Source: JBNKEI01 sp050288705 (GTDB lineage: Bacteria > Myxococcota > Myxococcia > Myxococcales > UBA5297). Taken from it: 30,173 nt of DNA. The notes below the pieces were generated by a model. It saw only the letters and a list, made by a program, of their open reading frames with translations. It was not told the origin of the DNA and did no database searches. The translations under genes were made by a program, and so were the position numbers. The stretch covers positions 1 to 30,173 of the forward strand of contig JBNKEI010000099.1 in assembly GCA_050288705.1 (NCBI GenBank), written 5' to 3'. Numbering within the stretch: position 1 is the stretch's first letter; each line of letters starts with the position of its first letter. This document shows, one piece after another, positions 1 to 6,941 of the stretch.

Positions 1-1
1 T

Positions 2-100
2 GAAAAGCAGCTAAAAAAGTGGCGTCGTACGTGGAAGATGGGTCTCATCGAAAAAACGAACCCTGGATGGGCTGACCTTTGGCCTCAAATCATCGATTGA
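2..100 (+). CDS. C-terminal end of a GIY-YIG nuclease family protein (partial)
   Basis: The window opens inside a plus-strand reading frame whose last 32 residues are EKQLKKWRRTWKMGLIEKTN followed by PGWADLWPQIID and a TGA stop. This is the typical tail of small single-domain GIY-YIG proteins (YhbQ/UPF0213-like), which end with a basic helix REKQIKxWxRxWKxxLIExxNPxWxDLY. The catalytic GIY and YIG motifs would lie upstream of the window and cannot be checked. These proteins are about 90-100 residues and are often scattered in many near-identical copies in one genome. The palindromic repeat that follows within 20 bases fits such a repeat-rich context. Family assignment rests only on the tail. 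Confidence 0.7.
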   Translation, partial: EKQLKKWRRTWKMGLIEKTNPGWADLWPQIID

Positions 101-114
101 CAAAGTCGTGCCCA

Positions 115-143
115 CTGGATTCCCGCCTTCGCGGGAATGACGG
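115..143. repeat. Palindromic dispersed repeat of the 'GGATTCCCGC-GCGGGAATGACG' type
   Basis: Positions 119-138 form a perfect 8-bp inverted repeat (ATTCCCGC, loop CTTC, GCGGGAAT), flanked by GG and GACGG. This is the widespread proteobacterial interspersed element that gives 'FPRRRESS' when translated. It lies just after the stop codon of the nuclease gene. No T-run follows, so it is not a canonical terminator, although the hairpin could protect or end the transcript. Confidence 0.7.
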
Positions 144-262
144 AGCGGCGACGTCGGATATAGGGACATGCCCTAGCTTAGCCAAGCTCAGCCTTCGTCC
201 GTAATAGGAAGAAGGCTTGGCCACACCGGCTAATTGGACCTGGGAATGAAGAGTAAGCCCTT

Positions 263-811
263 TTAGAAGACCACCGAAGCGCGCGCACCAACTCGAAGCC
301 ACTGCAGATTATTATGGTTTGCTGCTAGTTCGCTTACATTTACATCAACGTAGCCCACCTGAACTCCCACCATGAACAGCTTTAGTATCGACATATCGAG
401 AGCACCACCAGCTTCAACCGAAGGACCAGTTTTCGTCCTTTTAACCTCATCCTCACTAAGTGAAACATTGCCGGCACCGAAATGCAGATAAACCGACGGT
501 TCCAAGCCATCCAATTTGATTCCTAAGCGGCCTCCAGCCATCGCCTGAAATACCCGACTAACTCGATCAGGATCGGAACCTTTGAACGAATCAAGGTAGG
601 TTAGTTCAAGCTCAGGACTAAGAGTTATTATTTCTCCAAAACGTAGTCCCGCCATCCCGCTGAAACTAAAAGATGTCGGAAGCTTAACTTGATTGCCCCC
701 CACATGCATATTTCCATTGAGCCCAGCGCTTAGTACCAAATCGGCACCCCATGCAGGAGTTACCAAAAGGTTGAAAAAGAGGAAAGCAACGATCAGTTTG
801 ATGTGACTCAT
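263..811 (-). CDS. Putative outer-membrane beta-barrel-like protein with signal peptide
   Basis: This encodes 182 residues from the chosen ATG, which has a GGAG ribosome site 7 bases upstream; an in-frame start 21 bases earlier has none. The N-terminus MSHIKLIVAFLFFNLLVTPAWGAD is a clear Sec signal peptide with cleavage expected after AWG or AWGA. The mature part alternates short glycine-rich, amphipathic strands (SAGLNGNMHVGG, GMAGLRFGEI, GGRLGIKLDG, VYLHFGAGNV, MVGVQVGYVDV, LRVGARASVVF). It ends in phenylalanine, the usual last residue of outer-membrane barrels recognised by the BAM machinery. About eight such strands would suit a small OmpA/OmpX-like barrel. No specific family or ligand is recognised. 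It stands alone and is transcribed in the same direction as the elbB-like gene upstream. Confidence 0.6.
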   Translation of the reverse strand: MSHIKLIVAFLFFNLLVTPAWGADLVLSAGLNGNMHVGGNQVKLPTSFSFSGMAGLRFGEIITLSPELELTYLDSFKGSDPDRVSRVFQAMAGGRLGIKLDGLEPSVYLHFGAGNVSLSEDEVKRTKTGPSVEAGGALDMSILKLFMVGVQVGYVDVNVSELAANHNNLQWLRVGARASVVF

Positions 812-993
812 GTAACACTCCGGGTTATACACTTATTAGTTGAATGATTTAGGCCTTAATTGCAAACAGTGCAACTTGTTAACTGTATGCAATTTTCCTG
901 CCATTTTCTTCACCCGGAGAGCCTTTCTTGAATGAGCATGGACCGGAGTAATCGAGAAATTCTTGTCATACTTATTCCGGTTCCGTGGTTTGG

Positions 994-1791
994 CTAGTCC
1001 GGGCTACTAAACTCCCGGTGTGCCGCTGATCTTTTTCTTTCGTGATTAGCAATACGGACAACGTTGTTAACTAATTTGGTTATTCCAACTTCAATCTGAT
1101 CAATTGTTGAATCCACCATATAGGCTGGAGAGGAAACAATTCTTGTGTTTTTGTCTACTACTGCATCTTTGGAAGTTGCTATGACCGGCTGAGCTCCCAT
1201 GGATTTTACTTGAGTAGAAATATCTTGATTGCTTCCTACCGTCAATCGTGGGTGCTCCGAACCAAATAGCTTTGCGGCGAGTATTGGAGTAATGCAAATA
1301 AATCCTAATGGTTTTTTCTGATTATGCAACTCAATCAGTAATTGTTCCAATGCGGTATCGACATCAAAATTTATGCCATCTTTCGCATAGCTAGTAATGC
1401 TTTTGATAAAACCAAGACCGCCAGGAATAATCATCGCGTCTAGCTCATCGGCTTTTGCCTCACTTAAGGCAATTACATTACCTCGACTTATGCGTGCTGC
1501 CTCAGAAAGCATATTTCTTTGCTCATGAACAACCTTACCGGTTTGATGGTTTACGACTTCTGCTTGATTGGCATCTGGCGCAAGAACTACGACCTGGGCC
1601 TTGGCTTTTTCTAACGCCAATAGAGTCAGAACCGCTTCCTGGATTTCACTCCCATCTTGAACGCCAGCACCGTATAAGAAAACGCCCACCCGAGGCTTAT
1701 GATGATTTTTTGAAGGCGATCCCTCCGCTGTCGATACAAATTGAGACGATAAAATTGGGAGCACCAACAACAATAGGACTAAGTTTCGCAT
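994..1791 (-). CDS. elbB: ElbB/GlxIII-like DJ-1 superfamily protein with signal peptide
   Basis: The protein has 265 residues from an ATG preceded by AAAGGAGA. The body matches ElbB (isoprenoid biosynthesis/glyoxalase III-like, DJ-1/PfpI superfamily) along its length: VGVFLYGAGVQDGSEIQEAV, the PDANQAEVVNHQTG segment, EAARISRG, ELDAMIIPGG, KPLGFICITP with the nucleophile-elbow cysteine, RLTVGSNQDI and VSSPAYM. DJ-1-type proteins act on dicarbonyls such as methylglyoxal or as chaperone-like hydrolases. The odd point is an added N-terminus, MRNLVLLLLVLPILSSQFVSTAEG, that looks like a Sec signal peptide; the well-known ElbB is cytoplasmic and starts directly at the KIGVxLSG strand. This version is therefore probably periplasmic. 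A short tail (HERKRSAAHREFSSPD) is also extra. Confidence 0.85.
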   Translation of the reverse strand: MRNLVLLLLVLPILSSQFVSTAEGSPSKNHHKPRVGVFLYGAGVQDGSEIQEAVLTLLALEKAKAQVVVLAPDANQAEVVNHQTGKVVHEQRNMLSEAARISRGNVIALSEAKADELDAMIIPGGLGFIKSITSYAKDGINFDVDTALEQLLIELHNQKKPLGFICITPILAAKLFGSEHPRLTVGSNQDISTQVKSMGAQPVIATSKDAVVDKNTRIVSSPAYMVDSTIDQIEVGITKLVNNVVRIANHERKRSAAHREFSSPD

Positions 1792-1947
1792 ATTCTCTCC
1801 TTTAGCCAGAATTGATTTATGGCAGTTTCTGGAAAAATTGGTGAAACAAGCGAGAACTATGACGCCGCGCAATTGACTAGTGTTGGTGAAAATCAGTAAC
1901 TAATTAAACTCACTGTCTTTCTGGGTGTAATACCGAAGATATGAAAT

Positions 1948-3774
1948 CTATGACGCCCGGTAAGATGCGTAAGCATGAGCAATAGAAGTTTCATCAACAA
2001 AGCCAATGAGACCTCCGTCAGTAGCAATTACCGGCAGCTCACGAACACCATGCGCAAGCATAGTTTCAAATGCGGAACGAACGTCGTCTTTTTCATTCAG
2101 GGCGATGGGAGGCCGCATTACATCAGCCGCATTGACGACTCCCTCTAGACTCGATTGAGAGGCAACGGTAATAAGGTCGGCTAGAGTGACAATTCCAACT
2201 ATCCTACCCTTTTCTAGTACGGGAAAAACTTCTTGGCGATTTCTGTCAGACAACCCCTGTAAAAGCTCGGAAAAACCCGCGGTACGACCAAAAGTCCTAA
2301 ACGGCCTAGTGTCCAGCGGTACCTGCGCCAGCGACACACCAGCTAGCGTTTCGGCAAGCGTCTTCTCCTGTAAACAAACCCCATCTTGCTCCAATAGAGC
2401 CTCGTAAATAGGCATAGGACGATAATGACGGGCAATACCGTAGGCGAGCATGTTTGCAATCATCAGAGGCAAAATTAAGGAATATCCACCAGTCATCTCG
2501 ATAATAATCAATACCGAGGTAATGGGAGCGCGAATGATTCCTGCGAAAACAGCCCCCATTCCCACTAACGCAAAGGTCCCTAGTGAAGCGGCCGAATGGT
2601 TAAATAACACCATATCTAGCGCACCAATCGCGCCACCAGCCATACCTCCAATAAAAAGCGAGGGCGCAAATATGCCTCCGGCTCCGCCGCTGGAATACGA
2701 AAACACTGTTGCTGCTATTTTTAGTAAACATAGGGAAATCAGCACAGTCACGGTCATTTTTCCGTAAAGAGCGGCACTAAGAGTAGAGTATCCGCCACCA
2801 ATTACCCCCTGAGTGCCGAACAGTAACAGGGCTACGACTGCCAAAACGCCAGTTAACAAGCCGCCAACTGCCGGACGTGCCCATAAGGGGATACGGCTCA
2901 GTCCCTCGAAGTATTTACGTATTCGAAGCAACGAGTCGGTAAAGGTCAAGGCTAAGCCAGCTGCCACCAAGCCTAATAGAGCGTACAGTAGCAGCGACGA
3001 AGCATGTTCTAGACCATAACTAATAGGAATTTCGAAGATGGGATGCGATCCCAACACGCTTCGCTCTACAATAGCTGCGAGCGCTGCTGCAACTACGACA
3101 CCGGACAACACGGTTTGGTCAAGCTTTCCAACAATCTCTTCAATAGTAAAGGTCACTGCCGCAATAGGGGCATTGAACGCCGCTGCTATTCCGGCGGCAA
3201 CGCCAACTGGCAGCAAGCGTTGTAAGTTCTGACGCGACATACCGGTCAGGCGACCGATCCAACTGGCTAACCCAGCACAGATATACACTGTTGGCCCTTC
3301 TCGCCCCAATGACGAGCCCGTACCAATCTGAAGCGCCGAAACAAAGAATTTTCCTACAGAGTCTCGCAAGCGCAACGGAGCACTTCTGCCAGCATAGGCA
3401 ATTTTTACCTGAGGTATACCACTTCCACGCGCGTTCGGTACAATGTAGCGCAGCAGAAATCCCGAAATTAGACCACCTAGGGTTGGTATCAAAATTCCAT
3501 ATATGATCCACGTGTACCCGCTTGCCGCCAGCGCCCGATCTATCGCGATACCAGTAATAAGGTTAATAAAGAGATGAAATGCTACTGCCACAAACCCGCA
3601 GATGCCACCAAAGGCAATGGTGAGGCCAAATAGTTTGTGTCTGTCAGTTAGAGCAGAACGCGCTTTGTACCAGTGACGAGAGACTAAATAATGCAGTTCT
3701 CGCCAACGACGTACTAGATGAGAAAGGCGACCATTACGTCTTCTATCGGTAGAAGGTACTTGAATACTGTCCAT
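1948..3774 (-). CDS. CLC-family chloride channel/transporter with C-terminal CBS pair
   Basis: This 608-residue membrane protein has the three CLC selectivity motifs: GSGIP at residues 117-121, GREGP at 157-161 with the gating glutamate E159, and GGAGGIFAPSLF near residue 370. Many hydrophobic helices fill residues 45-460. Two CBS domains follow, roughly residues 490-545 and 550-605, with characteristic VFPVLEKGRIVGIVTLADL and ELPVIATDGGLIGFVDETSI stretches. They suggest nucleotide-sensitive gating. The retained gating glutamate is compatible with either a Cl-/H+ exchanger or a channel. The ATG follows a run of eight A bases and has no strong ribosome site. A good promoter lies about 60 bases upstream, so the gene is probably transcribed alone. 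Confidence 0.95.
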   Translation of the reverse strand: MDSIQVPSTDRRRNGRLSHLVRRWRELHYLVSRHWYKARSALTDRHKLFGLTIAFGGICGFVAVAFHLFINLITGIAIDRALAASGYTWIIYGILIPTLGGLISGFLLRYIVPNARGSGIPQVKIAYAGRSAPLRLRDSVGKFFVSALQIGTGSSLGREGPTVYICAGLASWIGRLTGMSRQNLQRLLPVGVAAGIAAAFNAPIAAVTFTIEEIVGKLDQTVLSGVVVAAALAAIVERSVLGSHPIFEIPISYGLEHASSLLLYALLGLVAAGLALTFTDSLLRIRKYFEGLSRIPLWARPAVGGLLTGVLAVVALLLFGTQGVIGGGYSTLSAALYGKMTVTVLISLCLLKIAATVFSYSSGGAGGIFAPSLFIGGMAGGAIGALDMVLFNHSAASLGTFALVGMGAVFAGIIRAPITSVLIIIEMTGGYSLILPLMIANMLAYGIARHYRPMPIYEALLEQDGVCLQEKTLAETLAGVSLAQVPLDTRPFRTFGRTAGFSELLQGLSDRNRQEVFPVLEKGRIVGIVTLADLITVASQSSLEGVVNAADVMRPPIALNEKDDVRSAFETMLAHGVRELPVIATDGGLIGFVDETSIAHAYASYRAS

Positions 3775-3822
3775 TTTTTTTGGCTCTCGCGCGCGAATGC
3801 GCCAAGGCAGCTCGAACTGAGT

Positions 3823-3861
3823 AGGATTTTAATAATCCTGCTGTTCCCGATACTATGTCAA
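3823..3861 (-). promoter_or_regulatory. Candidate promoter of the CLC gene with palindrome over the -10
   Basis: On the minus strand TTGACA (3856-3861) and GATTAT (3832-3837) are separated by 18 bases, close to a sigma-70 promoter. The -10 lies inside an inverted repeat, AGGATT-TTAAT-AATCCT (3823-3839), which could be an operator. The promoter reads into the CLC gene that starts at 3774. Confidence 0.5.
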
Positions 3862-3897
3862 GGTTCGCTCCCTCGGTCGCCATAAAATTCTAAATAC

Positions 3898-4785
3898 CTA
3901 TTTTCGATCGGGAACCAATCGATCCAGGATGCGATCCAAATCTTCATAAGAATAGAAATCAAGCTCTACATGCCCTTTTCCTCCCTTATCGGTAATCCGC
4001 GCTTTAGTTCCTAAACTTCTCTGAATCTGCTCGATAACCGAGCGCGTCTGCACGTTTTCTTCCCTCTTTGGTAATCCTTCCTTAGCCCCAATCCCATCGC
4101 TTTTCAGCCTGCGCACCAATTGTTCGGTAGCGCGAACGGAAAGTTTCTTTCCCACCACACTGGCTGCAGCACGCTTCATCGATTCAGAGTCAGACAAACC
4201 TAGCAGTGCCCTGGCATGCCCCATATTAAGGCTTCCATCGGCCAGGGAATTTTTTATCTCTCTTGGCAGCTGCAGCAAACGCAATGAGTTGGAGATAGAA
4301 GAACGATCTTTGCTAACCCTTTGCGCCACCTGCTCTTGGGTTAGGTCATGTTCTTCCATGAGTCTTTTGTAACCCTCGGCTTCTTCGATAGCATTAAGGT
4401 CTTCTCTCTGAAGATTTTCTATGAGCGCTATTTCAAAAGCTTCCTTAGGCGAGGCTTCCCTCACGATTGCTGGTACTTCCTTCAGCCCTGCTAACTGAGC
4501 TGCCCGCCAGCGCCTTTCTCCGGCGATAATACAGAAGCGATTACCTTCTTTTCTTACTAAAATTGGCTGGACAATTCCCTTATTACGAATTGAAGCAGCC
4601 AGTTCATCAAGTTTTAGATGATCAAAGTGATGGCGGGGCTGGCGTTCATCGCGATCGATGGTTTCAATCGGCAATTGAAGAACCTGCGCACGAGGAACAG
4701 TACGGTCAGCAGGATTACCGGGTATCAGAGCAGACAACCCCCTACCCAGTGCCTTTTTGGTGGTTTTTTCGACTGTGTTCGCCAT
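3898..4785 (-). CDS. parB: Chromosome partitioning protein ParB (CTPase, parS-binding)
   Basis: ParB of 295 residues, the usual length. It starts with the conserved basic N-terminus MANTVEKTTKKALGRGLSAL that contacts ParA, carries the CTP-binding/ParB motif GERRWRAAQLAGL around residues 89-101, then the helix-turn-helix region (LTQEQVAQRVSKDRSSISNSLRLL), and ends with a dimerisation domain (HVELDFYSYEDLDRILDRL). ParB loads on parS sites and spreads, organising the origin for segregation and SMC loading. The ATG has AAGGA seven bases upstream. It follows parA in the same direction after a 74-bp gap, and two parS sites lie upstream of parA and at the start of rsmG. Confidence 0.97.
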   Translation of the reverse strand: MANTVEKTTKKALGRGLSALIPGNPADRTVPRAQVLQLPIETIDRDERQPRHHFDHLKLDELAASIRNKGIVQPILVRKEGNRFCIIAGERRWRAAQLAGLKEVPAIVREASPKEAFEIALIENLQREDLNAIEEAEGYKRLMEEHDLTQEQVAQRVSKDRSSISNSLRLLQLPREIKNSLADGSLNMGHARALLGLSDSESMKRAAASVVGKKLSVRATEQLVRRLKSDGIGAKEGLPKREENVQTRSVIEQIQRSLGTKARITDKGGKGHVELDFYSYEDLDRILDRLVPDRK

Positions 4786-4830
4786 AGATTAATCCTTCGG
4801 TAAGTTTCTCTACTCGTTACTGGACTCATA

Positions 4831-4852
4831 TTGACCGCACTCTTGTGGTCAA
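4831..4852. promoter_or_regulatory. Inverted repeat in the parA-parB gap
   Basis: TTGACC and GGTCAA form 6-bp perfect arms 10 bases apart, with partial pairing inside (GCAC against TTGT). The element starts 7 bases after the parA stop codon and is not followed by a T-run. It could be an attenuating hairpin, an mRNA processing site or a protein-binding site within the operon. Confidence 0.35.
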
Positions 4853-4859
4853 TTTGGAA

Positions 4860-5684
4860 TCATGAAGCATTTGATTTCTTGGGAGTCCGCTTTCCCTTTG
4901 GTTTAGGAATTTTCGTGGGAACCCCATATCGCTGCTGAATTTCTCTAGCTAGAGACAAGTAACTCTCTGAACCCTTAGAACGAATATCGTAAAGAATAAT
5001 TGGCTTTCCATGAGATGGACATTCGGAAAGCCGCACATTTCTAGGAATAACCGTTTCAAACACTCGATCATTAAAAAACCTGCGAGCCTCTTCCGCCACT
5101 TGGTGAGAAATGGAAATTCGAGGGTCAAACATAGTAAGGAGAACCCCCTCTATTTCCAGAGAAGTATTAAGTCCTTCTCTCACCAGGTTAATAGTATTTA
5201 GCAATTCACTAAGTCCCTCTAGCGCAAAATACTCGCACTGCAATGGAATTAGTACTGAATTACTGACTACCAAGGCATTTATAGTCAACAAGCTTAAAGA
5301 GGGAGGGCAATCTATTAGTATAAACTCATATTCCTCTTTCAAACCAGAAAGAGCCTCTTGCAGCCGATACTCGCGTCGTTCTACCTGTACCAACTCTACT
5401 TCTGCTCCCGCCAAATCTCGGTTTGCAGGAAGCACATCCAGGTATTTCAACTCGGTCTTCTTAACTACTTCTTGAAAAGTAGCGTCTCCCAACAACATAT
5501 CATATACGCTCTTCTCAAGATCTTTGATAGAAATACCCAAGCCGCTTCCGCTATTAGATTGGGGGTCCACATCTACCAATAAGGTCTTCCTTTCGGCGGA
5601 GGCCAAGCAGGCACCAAGATTTATTGCGGTGGTGGTCTTTCCCACCCCGCCCTTCTGATTAGCTATAGAAATTATTTTTGGCAT
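4860..5684 (-). CDS. parA: Chromosome partitioning ATPase ParA (Soj)
   Basis: ParA of 274 residues from ATG 5684, chosen because MPKIISIANQKGGVGKTTTA is the canonical start and AGAGGG lies upstream; an in-frame start 54 bases earlier would add a non-homologous tail. It has the deviant Walker A KGGVGKTT at residues 11-18, the second motif LLVDVDPQ, Walker B FILIDCPPSL, and the conserved IPRNVRLSECPSHGKPIILYD segment. ParA dimers bind DNA non-specifically and are released by ParB, moving origins apart. The LEGLSELLNTINLVR and LTMFDPRISISHQV wording resembles deltaproteobacterial ParA. It forms an operon with parB, and a parS site lies about 60 bases upstream of the start. Confidence 0.97.
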   Translation of the reverse strand: MPKIISIANQKGGVGKTTTAINLGACLASAERKTLLVDVDPQSNSGSGLGISIKDLEKSVYDMLLGDATFQEVVKKTELKYLDVLPANRDLAGAEVELVQVERREYRLQEALSGLKEEYEFILIDCPPSLSLLTINALVVSNSVLIPLQCEYFALEGLSELLNTINLVREGLNTSLEIEGVLLTMFDPRISISHQVAEEARRFFNDRVFETVIPRNVRLSECPSHGKPIILYDIRSKGSESYLSLAREIQQRYGVPTKIPKPKGKRTPKKSNAS

Positions 5685-5744
5685 CACGATACCCTCTGGG
5701 AAGATAAAGTCGTACCACGCTCTGCCAGAAACCAGCAAGCAAAG

Positions 5745-5760
5745 TGTTTCACGTGGAACG
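5745..5760. promoter_or_regulatory. parS site upstream of parA
   Basis: TGTTTCACGTGGAACG matches the bacterial parS consensus TGTTNCACGTGAAACA except at the G in the right half and the last base. The central CACGTG is intact. The position 60 bases before parA would let ParB both nucleate the partition complex and influence parAB expression. Confidence 0.9.
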
Positions 5761-5807
5761 CCTTTTTTTTATTCTATGTCTGCCTGATTCCTTCTTAACA
5801 ACCAAAG

Positions 5808-5880
5808 ACTGCAAAAAAAACCCGTTCAGGCCGAGCTTTGTCGACGCCGGTCAAAAACGTCGAAAACCTCATCGACTTTA
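5808..5880. repeat. Degenerate dispersed repeat, copy 1 (related to 28392-28454)
   Basis: CTGCAA(A-rich)CCGTTCAGGCC, then GAGCTTTGTCGACGCC and later CATCGACTTTATAC, closely parallel the copy near 28.4 kb (CTGCAATAAATCCGTTCATGCC, GAGCTTGTCGAGGC, CTCGACTTCATGC). The motif resembles the family of short proteobacterial interspersed repeats translated as '..VHAELVEA..'. It sits in the 375-bp space between parA and rsmG. Besides this repeat and parS I see no supported gene there. Confidence 0.5.
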
Positions 5881-6059
5881 TACTCACAGCATTGCGCTAG
5901 AAGTGAATACTTTCAGTTTCCTAATAGATGTGAATCTAGCCGACGGAGAAACGGGCGATTCCAACATCATGAAGACGACTACAAACATCGTCGGTTTCAT
6001 ATTTGCACCCAGGCGAATGGCTTGGGTGCGGCATACCGGAGTTACCTCATAACATTGCC

Positions 6060-6719
6060 TTAATCGGCAGAATACACAGCAATGCGACGTTTAGCCCGAG
6101 AATAGGGAAGTTGATAGGAACGCAAATCGTTTCTGATGAAGGCCGGGATCTCTATTGGCGCATCCCCTTCTGGCCCTAACATTGCCACTACTTGCCCCTT
6201 CGGAATTACGTAGTTTATTCCGAGCTTGACCCATTCTTCCAAAGGGAGAAATGCTCTGCTTATAGCCATTGCACAACGAGGAAGCCCTTCCTTTTCCGGG
6301 TTTCCCTGCGCCCGCACTCGAAACACTTGAGCATTAGATATACCTAGCGCCGCGATGGCTGCCTTCAAAAATCCGACCTTCTTTTGAAGAGACTCTACCA
6401 GAACGAAATTTGTATCCCTTAGCACTATAGCCAAAGGCAAGGAAGGTAGACCTCCACCAGCTCCCAGATCGATCACGCTCGACGTACCAACAATCACTGG
6501 TAACACCGCCAATGAATCGATAAGGTGGCTTTCAATAGCCTGCTCCCTATCTCGAATTGAGGTTAGATTCACTTTGCGATTCCACTCGAGGAGCAAATCT
6601 AAAAATCTATCCATCTTCTCGGTTACAGATCCCTCTAACTCAATTCCCAGCTTTCTTGCTCCTTCCCTTAATCGAGAACTATTCTTTTCACTACTAACGA
6701 TATGTTCCACGTGAAACAC
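6060..6719 (-). CDS. rsmG: 16S rRNA m7G527 methyltransferase RsmG (GidB)
   Basis: RsmG of 219 residues methylates N7 of G527 in 16S rRNA using S-adenosylmethionine. Family marks are EWNRKVNLTSIRDREQAIESHLIDSLAVLP and the SAM-binding loop VIDLGAGGGLPSLPLAIV, followed by FVLVESLQKKVGFLKAA and the AISRAFLPLEEWV stretch. The start is peculiar: the reading frame begins with MFHVEH encoded by a parS site, so the start codon (GTG 6719 or GTG 6710) lies within the ParB-binding sequence. A GAGAGGAGA ribosome site just upstream is spaced better for the second GTG. The gene lies between mnmG and parA, the usual order at bacterial origins. Confidence 0.95.
   Translation of the reverse strand: MFHVEHIVSSEKNSSRLREGARKLGIELEGSVTEKMDRFLDLLLEWNRKVNLTSIRDREQAIESHLIDSLAVLPVIVGTSSVIDLGAGGGLPSLPLAIVLRDTNFVLVESLQKKVGFLKAAIAALGISNAQVFRVRAQGNPEKEGLPRCAMAISRAFLPLEEWVKLGINYVIPKGQVVAMLGPEGDAPIEIPAFIRNDLRSYQLPYSRAKRRIAVYSAD
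6703..6718. promoter_or_regulatory. parS site overlapping the rsmG start
   Basis: TGTTCCACGTGAAACA fits the parS consensus fully apart from the tolerated C at position 5. It is about 960 bp from the first parS site. It overlaps the start codon region of rsmG, so ParB binding there could also affect rsmG expression. Confidence 0.92.
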
Positions 6720-6941
6720 TCTCCTCTCGTAACTATTCAGCTACACACTAATCCCCCTCTTTACTAAGAAAGATAGAAGTTTCAAACGTTCCATCTCGTC
6801 GTGATGAGGGTTAGGGTGAGGGTTTGCTGGTTCAAATTTACACCCTATCTCTATTTTGGGGCTCCACTCGGAGTTATTTGCCTGTAGCCAATTTGCCGGC
6901 AAGTTTTCTAATTGGCCACGAAACGGTCTCCGTTATTGCTT

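Noticed and set aside
90..302. A 70-residue minus-strand frame across the palindromic repeat
   Set aside because: The C-terminus SFPRRRESSG is the known translation of the interspersed repeat; no ribosome site and overlap with the end of the outer-membrane-type gene.
3140..3511. Alternative 123-residue frame within the CLC gene
   Set aside because: It lies in another frame of a gene with all CLC motifs intact; it is a shadow of the real gene.
5744..6052. A 102-residue plus-strand frame beginning MFHVER between parA and rsmG
   Set aside because: Its start comes from the palindromic parS site and its interior is the dispersed repeat; composition and translation show no protein family features.
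6800..6825. GGGTTAGGGTGAGGG in the rsmG-mnmG gap as a telomere-like or regulatory repeat
   Set aside because: Only a single short copy without periodicity; probably low-complexity intergenic sequence or a repeat fragment. No gene is seen in the 222-bp gap.
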